DNA of 64,000 nt, from the NCBI RefSeq assembly GCF_000372725.1, contig NW_005201165.1:247818-311817 (forward strand), read 5' to 3'. Every line of letters starts with the position of its first letter. Within the stretch, counting starts at the first letter, position 1. Origin of the DNA: Emiliania huxleyi CCMP1516. Lineage: Eukaryota; Haptophyta; Isochrysidales; Noelaerhabdaceae. This document shows, in pieces, positions 48,365 through 59,720 of the stretch. The translations under genes and the position numbers were made by a program. The notes below the pieces were generated by a model that did not search any database, was not told the DNA's origin, and saw nothing but the letters and a program-made list of their open reading frames with translations.

Positions 48365-51300
48365 TCAGATGGAGAGGGACTGCTCGTCCGCCTCCCACGT
48401 GACGATGAGCGAGATGGTTCCGCTCTCGGTCATGTCGAGGTCCACGTTCTCGTACGGGACGCGGTTGCGGGTGCGCAGCCCGTCTAGCTTGAAGGAGAGG
48501 TCGCCTGTGAGCAGTGCGGAGGGGCGTGAAGAGGGGCGCACGGCGGGGCAGGGGGCGCGGGCGGGGGGGGAGCGGTCGCCGAGCGAGTCGGACTTCTCGC
48601 CGCCGTACCCCTCCTTGAGCTCCTTCGTGTTTCGGTCGATCACCTTGAGCAGCATCAGGCAGTTGACAAAGTCGCCGAGCGTGCCCTTGGCGACGAAGCG
48701 GTCGTCGAACTGCGGGTTGCAGTTGCGCTTGAAGACGGACGACTTCCACGTCTTCTGCCCCTTGATCTTGATCGCGACGTACGGGTCGGACAGGTTCGCC
48801 TTGTCCCGACCGACCAGGTTCTTGGCCTCCTTGACGTGGACCGTCAGCGTGCCCTGCTGCTTGAGCCTCGCCTCCGGGTCCCGCGCGGGCGAGGCCGGCA
48901 CCGACGGCACGCGCGCGGGCGCGGGCGCGGGCACCGGCGCGGGCACCGGCGCCGGCGCGGGCGCGGGGGTGTACTGCTGCGGCGGCGGCGCGGGCGGCGG
49001 CGGCGCGGGCGCGGCCGCAAACTGGCGCGTCGCGGCGGGCGTGCTCTGCGCGGGCGGCGGCGCCGGCGCGGGCGGCTGCTTGAGCTGCTCCGAGTAGGCC
49101 TTCGCCTTTTGCGCGCCCGCCTTGGCCATGTTGGCCATGCTCCCCATCGCGCCCGCGGTGCCCGCCTTGATCTGGTCCAGCCGGCTCGGCCCGGTCGTCT
49201 GGGGCGGCGCCGGCTCGTCGTCGTCCAGCTGCTGGAAGCGGAAGTCGCGCGTCTGCGGCTGCGACTTGCCGCCGCCGCCGCCGCCGAGCAGGCACGCGCC
49301 GAGCAGCAGCACGAGCAGCCCCGTGATGAGGCCGAAGACGATGGTCGTGAACTTGGTCGGGCGGCACTCGCCCGTGAATGTGAACTTTGTGTGCGAGTAG
49401 CGGTACGTGATCCCGTCGTTGGTCACGGTGAGCCACATGATGCGCGAGAGCGAGGTGCCGTCGTCGGCGTACCGGATGGTCGGGATGGGGCAGCGGATCT
49501 TGTCGTACCGCACGAAGATGCCGGGCAGGAAGACCTGGTAGTCGTCGACGCCGCCCATGCCCGAGCCGCCGACGTGGTGGTAGACGCACGAGAGGTGCTC
49601 CGCGGGCACAAAGTTGAAGCCCTCGACCTCGACCGTCTCCTCGTTGGAGACCTCGGTCAGGTCGGACGTGCGCGTGTCCTCCACCTTCCGGCCGCCGCTG
49701 AAGCAGGCCCCCTCCGTCGGCGAGGCCGAGGAGAGGCCGGGCGGCAGGTAGGGCTGCCAGTACGTGAAGAGGTCCTCGGTGATCCACTCGGCCTCGGGCG
49801 GGACGAGCATGGTGGTGGGCGCAACCTGCACCGGCACCGAGAGCGAGAGCACCTCGGCCGAGGGCAGGATGGACATGGCGAGCACGGTGCCCGACTCGAC
49901 AAACGTGGCCTGGTCCTCCCCGAGCGAGCCCCACCGCACGTTGAGCCGCTCCGGGATGGGCGCGAAGTTGTAGCCGTTGATGGTCACCACCGTGCCGACG
50001 GCGTGGTGGCCGTACTTTGGCGCCATCGAGTACACCTTTGGCGGCTCGCGCGGGTTGTAGTACGTGTACATGACCGGCTTGTGGTCGTACCAGTCCCTGC
50101 CCGAGCCGTACTCCTCGCCGTCGTTGGTCGCGTACACCTCGACCGTCGCTGGCTCGTGGTAGCGCGGGATCTCGACCTTGATGTGGTTGACGGTGACAAA
50201 GGTGGCGGGGCCGTAGTTGACCACCTGCGAGTCCTCCGCGCCGAAGCGCGTGCGCAGGTGCTCGGTCGGCGCAAAGTCGTCGCCGAACAGGTCGGTGATC
50301 TCGCCGCCGTCGACCGAGCCCCAGTGCTTTGAGAAGTTCTTGACGTGCGGGGGCCGCGTGTCGTCGTACATGGTGAAGGGCTTCGAGTTGGACCACGGGC
50401 CGTCCGGCATCAGCTCCGCCTTGACGTACGCCGTGTACGGGTCGTGCACGATGTCGGGCGAGAAGCAGCGCGCCTCCTTGGGCGAGATGAAGGTGGCCGG
50501 AGTCGGCTCGAGGTGGCCGAAGACGCAGCGGAAGTCGGGCGTCGGCGCGAAGTTGTCGCCGTACAGCGTCACCTCCACCGGCGTGTGCAGCGGCGCGTAG
50601 AGCGGGTCGAGCGACTTGAGCATCGGCGGCCTGTCCTTGTCGAAGCGGACGAAGGGGAGCGGCTCGGAGAACTGCTGGCCGCCGTCGATCGAGACGGAGA
50701 CGTAGATCGCCTTCGCCTCGGAGCTGTCGGGCGCCGTGCACTTGACCTCGTCGCCCTTGACAAACGAGGCGGGCACCGGCGAGCCGCCGTCGAAGGAGCA
50801 GAGCAGCTTGTCGCCCATCGGCGCCATGTTGAGCCCAAACACGTGCAGCGGCTCGTCCGTCTCCGAGTGGAGCGGCAGCAGCCGCGGCGCCAGCTTCTGC
50901 AGCACCGGCGGCGAGTGCGGGTCGTAAAACTCGACGTGCGCCGTGCAGCCGGCCGGCGCCGAGCCCGCGTGCACGACGCAGACCGACGCCCACGCCTCCT
51001 CGCCGTCCCACTCGGCCGGCGCGGGCGGCAGCATGCAGCGCACCTTCTCCATCGAGATGAACTCGGCGGGCACCTCGATCCCGTCCTCGCCGCCGACCCG
51101 GCAGAGCAGCTCGGCGCCGAGGGGCTGGATGCCCGCGCCGGAGACGACGACCGTCTGGCCGCCGTGCCGGTCGGCGTAGGGCGGCACCGCCGCCACCGTC
51201 GAGGGCAGCGACGTCGGGTCGTAGAAGGAGAAGAGCGTGTCCTCGTCCGACTCGGAGTTTGCGCCGTCGCGCGTCACGCGGACCGGCACCGAGCGCGCGG

Positions 51301-54300
51301 CGCCGCCGCTGTCGGGCGGGGTCTTGCAGAGGGCGAGCGTCGAGCGGACGATCGTGGCGGGCGTCGGCTCGCCGTCGTCGCCGAAGCGGCACATCGGCTC
51401 GCCGATGGGCGCGAAGCCGCTGCCGCGCACCTGCACCAGCGCGCTGGCGGCCGTGCCGAAGGGGATGCCCTGCGGGAAGACGGACGTGACGGCCGGGTTG
51501 GTGTCCGGGTCCCAGAGCGTGAAGGGGAGCGGCAGCGAGCGGACGCCGTTCTTCGAGATGAGGTGGAAGTTGACGTCCGCCACCGACTTGTCCTCGACGC
51601 GCGGCGACTCGCACCGCACCTCGGTGTCGGAGATGAAGGTGGCGGCCGACATGGCGAGCGGCCAGCCGTTGGGCTTGGAGAGGAGGCAGAACTGCTGCGG
51701 GACCATCGCGAGCTCGCGGCGCGACAGCTGCCGGCCGGAGGACGGGTGGGCCTCGGCCGCGGGGACCAGCTCGTTGCCCTTGGAGTAGTCGACCGCGCCG
51801 TGCGCGTCGCGCCGCAGCAGCTTCTCGTACCGCGACGTGTGCTCCTCGGCCGACATGTCGGCGTGCAGCACGGCGCCCCAGCCGCCCGACGGGTCGGCGT
51901 GCGGCGGCGTCATCTCGCGCGCGGGCGGGTCGGCAAAGGTGAGGCGCGAGGCGAGCTCGAGCAGCCGGCGGCCAAACAGCGGCTGCGTGTTTGAGCCGCG
52001 CACAAAGCCGCCGAGCGAGCCGGCGAGCACCTGGTGGCCGTGCTCCATGTGCTGCCGCGCGAGGTGGAGGGCCGAGTCGTCGACCTCCGGGTAGAAGTTG
52101 TCGCCGCGCACCGTGAGGAGCGCGCCGCCGTCGAACATGTCGACGTTCGGCGTGACCGACTTGATCTCGGGCGGGAAGTCGGAGTCGATGAAGGTGTAGT
52201 TGACGTGCTCCGGCGTCGGCACCCAGCTCTGGCCGTGGTCGTACGAGTAGCCGAGCTCGACGTGGCCGAGGTGCTCCGTGTACGGCGTCGGGCAGAGCAC
52301 CGCGTGCGAGTGGACGAAGGTCGCGTGCGTGAACGAGTGCAGCTTGCCGAAGCGGCACATGAGCACGCCCGCGTGGTGGATGCGGTCGTCGTCCTTGTAC
52401 GCGTACGCCGGCGCGAAGTTGTGGCCGAACAGGCGCACGACGGAGGGCTCGTGCCGCTCGCCAAAGTGCGGCGCCGAGTCGTCGATGCCGGGCGGGTACG
52501 AGGGGTCGTAGAAGGAGAGGGTCAGGTGGCCGTCGCCGAGCGGGCCGGGCGCCGCCTTGAAGCCGCCCGCGTGCCCGTCGAGCTCGATCGAGAGGGAGAG
52601 GGTCTGCGGCTCCGTCGCGTGCGGCGCCTCGCACTGCACGTGCTCGGCGTCGATGGCGGTGGCGGCGGTCGGCTCCGGCACGTCGACGCCGAAGGAGCGG
52701 TCGTGCGGCGTGAAGGTGCAGCGGCCGGACTTGGCCTTCGAGTAGAGGTTGTACCCGCGGATGGTGAGCAGCTTGGCGGTGCCGATCTTGAGCGCGGTCG
52801 GGAAGACCGACTCGAGCAGCCCCGTCTTGGACGAGTTGAAGATGACGATGTGGCCCGGGTGCGGCACCTTCTTGATGCCGCTGTCGCCGAGCATCTCGTC
52901 GGCGTTGGGGTCCCACATCATCGACTGGCCCGACCAGCGCACGCCGTCGGTCGTCGTGTCGACGAGGTTGTGCTCCCACGCCAGCGGCGGCACCTCGCAC
53001 TTGATCTGGTGGAACGAGTCGAAGTGCGCGTTGGCGCCCACCTCGCGCGCGGCGCCAAAGCCGCACGAGAGGTTGGCGGTGGGCGCAAAGTTCTGGCCGC
53101 GGATCTCGACGAGGTGCGGCGGCGGGTCGGCGAGGTCGATCTCGCGCGGCGAGACGGCGGTCACGATCGGCGGGTGCTGCGGCTCGTAGTACGTGAAGCG
53201 CGCCGACTCTAGCGAGAAGCTCTTGCCGCCGTCGAGCGAGACGCGGATCCCGATGTCGCCCGGAATGAGGTTCGAGGCGATGTGGCAGCCGAGCGCGGAG
53301 CCGTTGATGAAGGAGGCGTGCACCGACGCGACGAAGGTCTCGGTGCCCGTCTCGCCAAACTCGCACAGCAGCGTGTTGCCCACCGGCGCGAAGTTGGAGC
53401 CGCGCACGGTGACGTGGTGGCCGCCGTAGTCGTTCGAGGCGGGCGCAAAGTCGGGCGTCACGCTCCGCACGCGCGGCAGCTCGTCCGGGTTGTAGTAGGT
53501 GAGCCGGCCCGCCGTGGTCGAGAGGCGCGGCCCCTGGTCGCGGGTCTGCGCCTCCTCGAGCGTGCGCAGCGCCGCGCGGACCACGTCGGTGCCGCGGGGC
53601 ACGTCGGCGTTCCACACCTGCACGCGCGCCGTGCCGCGCGCGTCGCCGGAGAAGGGCGACTCGCACTTGATCTTGTTGGCCGAGCGGAACTCGGCGACGG
53701 ATGCGGCGGTGAAGCGCTCCTCCCCCTCGTCCTCGGGCTCGATTGTGAAGACGCAGACCGTGCTCAGGTGCGGCGCGAAGTTGTCGCCCCAGAGCGTGAG
53801 CATCTCGCCGCCGTGGAAGGTGGAGAGCGGAGGCACGACCATCAGCACGCGCGGCGGCGAGTCGGTGTCGACGAGGTCGACGGGCACGGCGCCTAGGGGG
53901 TGTCCACGCGGTGCCGAAGGGAGGGTCCGGGAAGGGTTGGCGAGGGTGGCGCTATCTCTCGGCCACCTCTCGGCCACCTCTCGGCCACCTCTCGGCCACC
54001 TCTCGGCCACCTCTCGGCCACCTCTCGGCCATCTCTCGGCCACCTCTCGGCCACCTCTCGGCCTTCTCTCGGCCACCTCTCGGCCACCTCTCGGCCACCT
54101 CTCGGCCATCTCTCGGCCATCTCTCGGCTATCTCTCGCCCGGCGAGAGAGTGGCGCGGTCGAGCGTGAGCGAGAGGAGGGTGGCGCCGACCCGCGCGTTG
54201 AGCGGCGTCGGGCACGAGACCGCCGTCTCGTTGAGGAAGGTGGCGGCCGCGACGCCGTTCCGCTCAAACACGCAGGCGAGCCGGTGCGTCGGCGCGAGGT

Positions 54301-56307
54301 TTGTGCCGCGCACGACCACCTCGGTGCCTCCGTTGATGGGCGCCCAGGTGGGGGAGACGCCGGTCACCTCGGGCGGCTTGGAGGCGTCGTACACGACGAG
54401 CTGCGGCGGCTTGTAGTTCGGGTGCATGCCCGGGTCGGGGCCGATGTGCACGCCGCCGTCCGTCGTCGCGCTCACCTCGATGGCGCCGAGCGGCAGCGTG
54501 TGCGGCGCGGCGCAGTGCACCTCGTGCGCCGAGATGAAGGAGGCGGCGGTCGTCGTGTCGCCCGACGGGTCGCCGTAGATGCAGGCGAGGTCGTCGCCCG
54601 TCGGCGAGAAGCCCTGCCCCTCGAGCGAGAGCGCGGGCGGGTGCCCAAAGTCGCCCGCCGCCGGCGAGAGGGAGAGGGGGAGCGGCCGGCCGCCGAGGAT
54701 GTAGTAGCCAAAGAGCACCTCGTTGGACTCCTCGTGCCAGGTGCCGTGCTGCTGCCCCATCGGGCCGACGGAGAGGGCGACGTCTCCGTGCCAGCCGTCC
54801 GAGTCGGTCTCGGTGTAGGAGGGGGTCGAGCACTTGACCAAGTGCGACGAGACGAAGGTGGCGGCCACCTCGCGGTGCCAGCGGTTGTCGTTGTGGAAGT
54901 GGCACGCGATGGGCACCTCCTCGCCGTCCTCGATAAAGGGGTGGAAGCCGACGCCGTGCACCTGGAGGGGGGGGGGGGAGGGGAGAGGAGGGGTGGGGGA
55001 GGGAGGAGGGCGGGAGGAGAGGAGGAGGGAAGGGGAGGAGAAGAGGCGGGAGGGACCCGACCCGGTGCGCACCTCGATCTCGGTGTGGCCGTCAGTGGGG
55101 CCGTGCGACGGGACGATGGCGGTGACGTTAGAGGGCAGGTGCGACTCGATCGTGAACTCGACCTCGCCCATCAGCGAGAAGAGGTCGCCGTCGAGCGAGA
55201 GCTGCAGCGGCACCTACAGGGCGGTGGCGGAGCGGCGGTGGCGGAGCGGCGGTGGGCGGCGGCAAGGCGGCGGCGGACGTGGCGGCGGCGGCGGCGGCAT
55301 TGGCAGTTGCCGCGGCGATGACGACACTGGTCGTGCGCGGGCGGGAACGAAAAGAGGGCGGCGGAGGCGAGGGAAGGAGGCGAGGGGCGGAGGCGAGGGG
55401 AGGAGGCGAGGGGCGGTGGCGAGGGGAGGTGGCGAGGGGAGGTGGCGAGGGGAGGAGGCGAGGGGAGGGGGTACGGAGGAGGGGCTGGCGGTACCGTGCG
55501 CGAGAGGTCATCGGTGTCGTCGGCGGCACTGCGGCGGCGGGACGGGCGGGTGAGGGACGGCACCGCAGGCGCGGAGCGGGCAGTGGGCGCGGCGACGGGG
55601 GAGGGAGCAGCGGTGGCGTTGGTTGCGGTGGGCTCGGCGGCGGCGGCGGCGGCGGCAGTGATGGTGGGGGGGGCGAGGGTGAACGATCGAGGCCAGAGAC
55701 GGGGGCGAACACGGTCGGGGAAGGGCAGCGGCGGAGAGCGTGGCGGTGTGGCATTTCGGGCGGCGACGGCGGCGGCGGGGACGTCTGGGGGAGGGGCTCA
55801 CAGCGGCGACAGGCAAAGCATCTCCTCGTGCGACACAAAGCTGGCGTTGGTGAGGCCCTCGCCGCGGAAGCGGCACTTCATCTCGCCGGGCGCGACGGGC
55901 GCGAAATTGGATCCGCGGATCCGCACCTCCGTCGGCTTGCCCGCATGCGCCGCGCGCGGCGTCACCGAGGACAGCCGCGGCAGCGACACCGAGTCGTAGT
56001 ACGCCAGCATCAGCTCGCTGCCCAAGGGGCGGTTCATCGCGGTGACGCTCACGCCGACGCTGCCGGGGCGGCCGTCCGGCGCCGGCGGCGCCATGCAGCT
56101 CACGGACGAGCGGTCCGGATGCAGCACTGCAGGCACAGCGTGTCCAGAGAACCGGCAACGCAGCTCACTCGCCGCGTCCTCAGACACGTTCAGAGCGAGG
56201 TGCACGCGAATGAGGCTGCCGCCGTTGATGTCGGCATAGCCCGGCTCGAGGCTCTGGCCCGCCGCCGAATAGATCGCGGCGGCGGCCAGCGCGGCGACGA
56301 GACGCAT
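48365..56307 (-). CDS. Giant IPT/TIG-repeat receptor-like protein with cytoplasmic C2 domain
   Basis: Exons 55802-56307, 55073-55213, 54139-54961, 48580-53892 and 48365-48504, about 2,300 residues. Introns: first junction unresolved (phases disagree), second GT-AG, third and fourth GC-AG. True ATG at 56307 followed by a signal peptide (MRLVAALAAAAIYSAAG). Ectodomain: more than 20 IPT/TIG (immunoglobulin-like, plexin/transcription-factor) repeats, each with a GxNFAPT...L.C.FG.....ATFIS...V.C..P pattern, for example VRGSNFAPVGNTLLCEFG and VYGDNFAPTPDF-like forms. A single TM (FTTIVFGLITGLLVLLLGAC), a Pro/Ala-rich linker, then a C2 domain near the C-terminus (LTVHVKEAKNLVGRDKANLS, DPYVAIKIKGQKTWKSSVFK) with Ca2+-type acidic loops. 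Probably a cell-surface adhesion or signalling receptor. Confidence 0.9.
53905..54138. repeat. GGCCACCTCTC minisatellite in TIG-gene intron 3
   Basis: About 16 tandem copies of a 12-mer, CTCGGCCACCTCT, with CTCGGCCATCTCT and GGCCTTCTCT variants. The array stays open on the minus strand and can be mistaken for a Trp/Arg/Glu-rich coding repeat. Confidence 0.92.
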
Positions 56308-56616
56308 CGAGCCAGGCGAAACAAGGTGCCCGTTCGCTCTCCTCCGCGAGGTTGAGGGAGAAACCCCTGCGCCCCTCCCCCCACGAGGACCTCTGTGCTT
56401 ATACCTTATGTCTTTCTTTCTTGGCACTATATGGCGGCGAATCTCACCTGTGCCGCGCATTCTTGCCGCGCCGACCTTCCTCGCGCAGACGAGATCCTCG
56501 CGCATGCGTTCGATCGCCGAGCGACATGCTGCCTGCTGCTTGGTCGCTGCTGCTGCTGCTGCTGCCGCCGCTCTGAAAAATCTCTCTTTCTGCTGCTGCT
56601 GCTGCTTGCTGAGAGA

Positions 56617-56690
<74 letters not shown>

Positions 56691-57378
56691 CCCAACGCGG
56701 CCAAAGAACCCACCTCGAGAGAGAACAGACAGACCACGACTCTCTCTGATGCTGTTTGTCATCATCTGTCATCTTCCCAGGACTTCACCTCTCTAATAAA
56801 ATTAACTAAACAGGGATCAGGGTGAGCGAGGTGCGCGTGCGTGCCCTTCGCAGAACCGAGAAAAGAATCCCATGTACGCACGGCCTCTCTCTAGATCTAT
56901 CGCTCAATCAAGGTTTAAGCAATGGCGTGTGTGTGAGCTCTCTCTGTCTAAATAAATAAAGACAAGCAAGTAACGAACCTCGAACGCGCATAAGAGAGAG
57001 AAAATATCTCACATGACAGATGACAACACCCCTGATGGGTCTCTCTCGAGAATGCTGTTGGTCTAGACACAAGAGAAGAGAGATGAGAGAGAACAAAGAG
57101 AGAGAGACGAACTACATCAGAATTGATTGAATGGATGGAAAAGCGGGCGAAGCGGGCATTGGCGCGGGCTCATCATTTCCCTGTCGCCGCCCTCGAAGCG
57201 CCCGCCACAGCGCCGATAAAGGAGGGCAAATCGTGCCATATCCGCCGACATTCGAAAACTGAACGTCCTCGTGTCACCAAATCACGGCGTGCGTCCTCGA
57301 TTTTGCATCGGCGTGCTATAGCGCGTGTTTTGCGCGTCTGGGAGGCAGACGCGCAAGTGCAGAAGCACGCCGATTGAT
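56308..57378. other. Divergent intergenic region (TIG gene / TAZ-RING gene)
   Basis: Upstream regions of both genes. Contains CTGCTGCTGCTGCTG (about 56548-56610), the (GA)n tract and several AGAGAGAGA-rich segments to 57120. No coding call. Confidence 0.55.
56624..56688. repeat. (GA)n microsatellite
   Basis: About 65 bp of nearly pure GA repeats. Confidence 0.97.
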
Positions 57379-58481
57379 ATGTGGCCCAACTGCCACGCGA
57401 ATACGAGGCGGACGATGTCGGCGCTGTCACTCGTGCACGCCTTCCACTGCACACGCGACGTCTGCCCCGACTCGGCCTGCGCAGAGGCCAAGCAGATGCT
57501 CCGCTTTGTCGAGGCCCATGTCGCTGACTGCCATTTGCGGACGCGGGAACGCGATGCCCCGGATGGAGTCCCGGTGCGGGCAACTTGAGAGAGCCACCCC
57601 AGACCGTGCTCCCCTGCGTATCTCCGCTCGGCACACTCTGCTCCGCCCGATCGCCGTTTGCTTTCCCCGGAAATTCCTCCGCTCCCCGAGCACGCCGGCC
57701 CGTGGCACATCCACTGACATATCCGACAAATCGCAGGCGGAGTGCAAGACGTGCCGGCTATGGGCTGCACTGCACCGCACTCGTCTCGTCTCGGCGACGC
57801 GAACCACCGCTGGCTCGGAGATGTGCGCTGAGGCAAAGCCAGAGGTGCACCCAAGGCCTACCCCGAGGGTTCCACCCGTCCCAACGCCATGGCTCATCCG
57901 ACCGGATCGCGTCGCATCGCTGCAGGCGGGCACGCCAGAGCACAGCGTCGTGGGGCTGCAGCACCGGGCCGGGCGGTCCGCGTCCCACCGTGCCAGCCTC
58001 GCCATGCCGATGAAGTCGCGGCTGTTGCAACTCGGACCGCAGCAGGCAGCCTGTCCCTCATGATAGACCAGCGGGGGGGGGGAGGGGGGGGGGGAGTTGG
58101 TACGATGGTGACAGCACCGCCTCGCCTCTGCAGATGAGGCGTTTGCTGCACCGGCACGTCGCGAGCTGCAAGCACGACAATTGCGCCACCTGCCAGAAGC
58201 TGCGCCGGCTCGGCCGCATCGGTCTGCTCCGCTCCCTGTCGACCCTCCCCGCGCTCCCACCCGCGAGGGCCGACTTTGCGCCGCCGCCCGCGCCATGCCC
58301 AAACGAGTCGTGCGCCATCTGTTTCGAGCAGCTCGGCGAGCAGGGGCCGCACTGGACGTGCTCAGTGTGCAACCACGCGCTACACTCGGACTGCTGGTCG
58401 CGTTGGGCGATTCAGACGCCCACCGCCACCGCCACATGCCCGCTCTGTCGCTCCGCTGCCTCCTTCCGTCGCTACGACTGA
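57379..58481 (+). CDS. TAZ zinc-finger and RING-H2 protein
   Basis: Exon 1 57379-57573 (donor CCG|gtgcgg), exon 2 begins 57737 (acceptor gcag|GCG, 3' end unresolved), and the last exon is 58134-58481. TAZ-type zinc clusters as H-x3-C-type modules: LVHAFHCTRDVCPDSACAEA with FVEAHVADCH in exon 1, AECKTCRLWAALH in exon 2, and LLHRHVASCKHDNCATCQKL in the last exon, as in CBP/p300-like TAZ domains. Then a RING-H2 finger: CAICFEQLGEQGPHWTCSVC, HALHSDCW and CPLCRS. Expected: an E3 ubiquitin ligase or transcription-linked adaptor. The exact exon 2 boundary is uncertain, but the zinc ligands are complementary across exons, which supports one gene. Confidence 0.75.
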
Positions 58482-58942
58482 GAGCTCTGCTCGACGGTGC
58501 TGCGCCTTGTGGCGCATCGGCTCGCATTGGGACCATTGTGAGACGCCCACCTCGCACGCTGACACGCAGCCCCGGGTCGCCTTTCATACCTGGCGGGCGG
58601 CCTGCGCTGCCGCTAGGAGGCCTGCGCTGGGCTTGCCCGACGCAATGGGCTTGCCCGACCACGCCGTCAACTCTACTTTCGCGTTCTCGCCACTACGCTC
58701 TGACTGATACCACACACCATCCGCGGTTCGGTGCAGTGCCAACAGATTGGACGAACACTCTGATGTCTTGAGTCTTCTCGGTCACTTGGTCGGGACGGGT
58801 GTGGCGTGTGGCGGGGTGTGGGTGGCGGGGTGACCTCCGGACCTGTCAGTGACATTTCACGCTTTGCCTCACACCTTCGTACTTGGTACTTCGAGATTTG
58901 CATACCCATGTTCGTTGGGCACATAGAGACAGCCGTGGCTAG
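58482..58942. other. Intergenic downstream of TAZ-RING gene
   Basis: No supported gene. Includes GGGTGTGGCGTGTGGCGGGG at about 58798. Confidence 0.5.
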
Positions 58943-58950
58943 CCCGTGTG

Positions 58951-59319
58951 TAGGGTTGCCTAACGTTAATTTGGGGCCTAACAGTTGCGCTATTGTTGGC
59001 TGAAATCCTCAACGTTGTTCAAGTGTTCTCCCCAGCCCAAGCTGTTACTGTTTGTTACTGTTGTTACTGTTGTTCAGCGGCCAGCAAGCAGAAAATGGCA
59101 AAAAACCCGGGTAAAACCCGAAAATACCTGGGATTTTCCGGGTATTTCGGGTATTACCCGCACTGGACACTAGAGATCGTCGTGGGTCACTGCCAGGCCT
59201 TCCTTATTGTTGTTCAGCCGGCCTAACGTTAGCTACTGTTGTTGGGGGGCCCCACTGTTGTTCTGTTGTTACTGTTAACACTAGCAACACTGTTCAGCTC
59301 TTAACGTTAGGCAACCCTA
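58951..59319. mobile_element. hAT-like MITE, 369 bp, perfect TIRs and 8-bp TSD
   Basis: The 19-bp terminal inverted repeats TAGGGTTGCCTAACGTTAA (58951-58969) and its reverse complement (59301-59319) are identical. The octamer CCCGTGTG is duplicated on both sides (58943-58950 and 59320-59327). An 8-bp TSD and TAGGG ends are hAT-like (family knowledge). No coding capacity. The interior has CCTAACGTTA repeats, GTTGTTACTGTT runs and a GGGTATTTCGGGTATTACCC motif like the element at 18669-19034. Confidence 0.93.
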
Positions 59320-59327
59320 CCCGTGTG

Positions 59328-59720
59328 GTAGGTGACCAGTATACCAGTGATATATACAAACTTTCAACACAACACCTGCGCACTTTCAACACAACACCCC
59401 TGCGCTGCCGGCGGCGGCACGCGCGGCTGCGCAGACGATCTGACCCTCTCTTTCGACACAGAGAGCAGCACAGAGGCGGCTCTTCGTTACATGATGAATA
59501 CATGTGTATATAGCCAAATACGCGCCAAGCCCAGAGAGCGCGGGGCCGCACGAGAGCTGTTCGTAGTTTCGAAGCGTGCACAGGGAGCCAGAGGGGTCGA
59601 GCACGCTACTGGCGCGGCGTGCGGGGGCGAGCGGGCGCGGCGGGGGGACAGCGGACACAGCACAAGGGGGTCGTGGCTCCTTTAGGGAGGCTCAGGGCCG
59701 CCGCGAGCACACTGCCGACC
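59328..59720. other. Intergenic between hAT MITE and ClpP 3' end
   Basis: No supported coding frame; presumably contains the ClpP 3' UTR. Confidence 0.5.

Noticed and set aside
48201-53666. Very long Arg/Ala/His-rich open frames (up to about 1,800 codons) opposite or alongside the TIG gene
   Set aside because: They come from the GC-rich third positions of the real TIG frame, have biased composition and no domains, and disagree with exon phasing.
53948-54135. ERWPRGGREVA repeat peptide as an N-terminal domain
   Set aside because: It is translation of the CTCGGCCACCTCT minisatellite; the GC-AG intron 53893-54138 removes it and restores continuous TIG sequence.
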